11,150 bases of DNA from CAZPCZ01 sp964585225. Its GTDB lineage: Bacteria > Patescibacteriota > Patescibacteriia > JACPHY01. The DNA lies in the NCBI GenBank assembly GCA_964585225.1, contig CAZPCZ010000045.1, positions 1 through 11,150 of the forward strand, read 5' to 3'. The notes below the pieces were generated by a model. The model made no database searches. It was not told the DNA's origin and was given only the letters and a program-made list of their open reading frames with translations. This document shows positions 10,889-11,150 of this stretch, one piece after another. Position 1 is the stretch's first letter; the number at the start of each line of letters is the position of its first letter. Both the position numbers and the translations under genes were made by a program.

Positions 10889-10903
10889 CAGGGACGGTAC
10901 GAT
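10875..10903 (+). promoter_or_regulatory. Promoter for the right-edge MBL-fold gene
   Basis: TTGTCA (10875-10880), 17-base spacer, TACGAT (10898-10903). The predicted leader is about 80 bases and holds the phased repeats at 10937-10989. Confidence 0.6.
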
Positions 10904-10936
10904 TGGGGTAGTGGGATGGTCCAGTCGCGGTGCGGT

Positions 10937-10989
10937 ATCCGTGATCCGTGACCATCCGTTTTCGATCTGTGGGTATCCGTTACGACCGT
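10937..10989 (+). repeat. Helically phased ATCCGT repeats
   Basis: ATCCGT occurs at 10937, 10944, 10954 and 10975, with ATCTGT at 10965 and GACCGT at 10984. From 10944 on, the steps are 10, 11, 10 and 9 bases, close to one helical turn. They lie between the promoter and the ATG at 10992. Confidence 0.5.
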
Positions 10990-10991
10990 CT

Positions 10992-11150
10992 ATGACCATC
11001 CAGTACCACGGTGATGCTTGTATCCGGTTGAGTGGGAAGATTGGGCCGCGGGAGTACACCGTGCTCTTGGACCCGTACGATGCCAAGGCGACGGGCCTGA
11101 AGCCGATGCGGCCATCGTCGGTAGACCTCGTCATCTCGACGACCGGCACC
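10992..11150 (+). CDS. UlaG-like metallo-beta-lactamase-fold protein (3' partial)
   Basis: From ATG 10992 the frame stays open to the window edge (53 residues). It begins MTIQYHGDACIRLSG and continues with YTVLLDPYD and VDLVISTTGT. This is the N-terminal pattern of UlaG/COG2220-type Zn-dependent hydrolases (xIxYHGHSCxRL, then a strand ending in DPY, then ADxVLVSH). The conserved histidine and serine of HGHSC are D and A here, and the first zinc motif HxHxDH would start at the cut edge, where TTGT is seen instead of the usual (S/T)H. Activity therefore cannot be judged, and it may be a degenerate or non-enzymatic member. There is no Shine-Dalgarno before the ATG. A promoter at 10875-10903 and phased repeats precede it. 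Confidence 0.65.
   Translation, partial: MTIQYHGDACIRLSGKIGPREYTVLLDPYDAKATGLKPMRPSSVDLVISTTGT

Overview
The window reads as a compact, GC-rich bacterial chromosome segment that uses the standard code: TGA is a normal stop for most genes. A TrmB-family regulator, a small HTH/Fic-Doc pair, a Cys-rich DoxX protein, beta-CASP and UlaG-like metallo-beta-lactamase-fold proteins, many palindromic intergenic repeats and short spacers together suggest a Candidate Phyla Radiation (Patescibacteria) genome. That placement is an inference from gene content and style, not proven. No rRNA, tRNA, CRISPR array, transposase or phage structural gene is visible.

Left part (1-3823). The window opens inside a protein that joins the C-terminal half of the folate enzyme HPPK (FolK) in frame to an isopenicillin-N-synthase-like 2-oxoglutarate/Fe(II) oxygenase. 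A perfect terminator hairpin and a 34-bp palindrome follow. A minus-strand cassette comes next: an excisionase-like HTH protein (probable antitoxin), a Fic/Doc protein and a TrmB-type regulator. The cassette is headed by a 10-bp inverted repeat that touches the first gene's ribosome binding site. On the plus strand are a 77-residue Cys/His/Asp-rich protein and a cupin-like protein; the latter has a second copy of the palindrome just upstream of its ribosome binding site.

Middle part (3824-8280). A GDP-mannose-hydrolase-like Nudix gene (minus) diverges from a DoxX membrane protein (plus). A beta-CASP MBL-fold hydrolase follows, whose -10 box lies so close to the ATG that its mRNA is probably leaderless. 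A 124-residue acidic protein of unknown function (minus) and a DUF4419 protein (plus) diverge from a pair of clear promoters.

Right part (8281-11150). Elongation factor P (minus) diverges from a DUF2283 gene preceded by what looks like a broken DUF4258 partner. A two-TM, coiled-coil protein of unknown function (minus) has a roughly 270-base leader packed with hairpins. It diverges from a UlaG-like MBL-fold gene cut by the window edge. The two promoters share overlapping -35 boxes under one inverted repeat.

The promoters form a consistent local lexicon: a TTGAC-like -35, usually 17 bp, then a -10 of the form TACGGT, TATGGT, TATACT or TACGAT. Intergenic space is dominated by three palindromic repeat families. 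The most interesting items are the FolK-oxygenase fusion, the structured repeat family with compensatory base changes, the HTH-Fic-TrmB cassette and the overlapping divergent control region at the right end.
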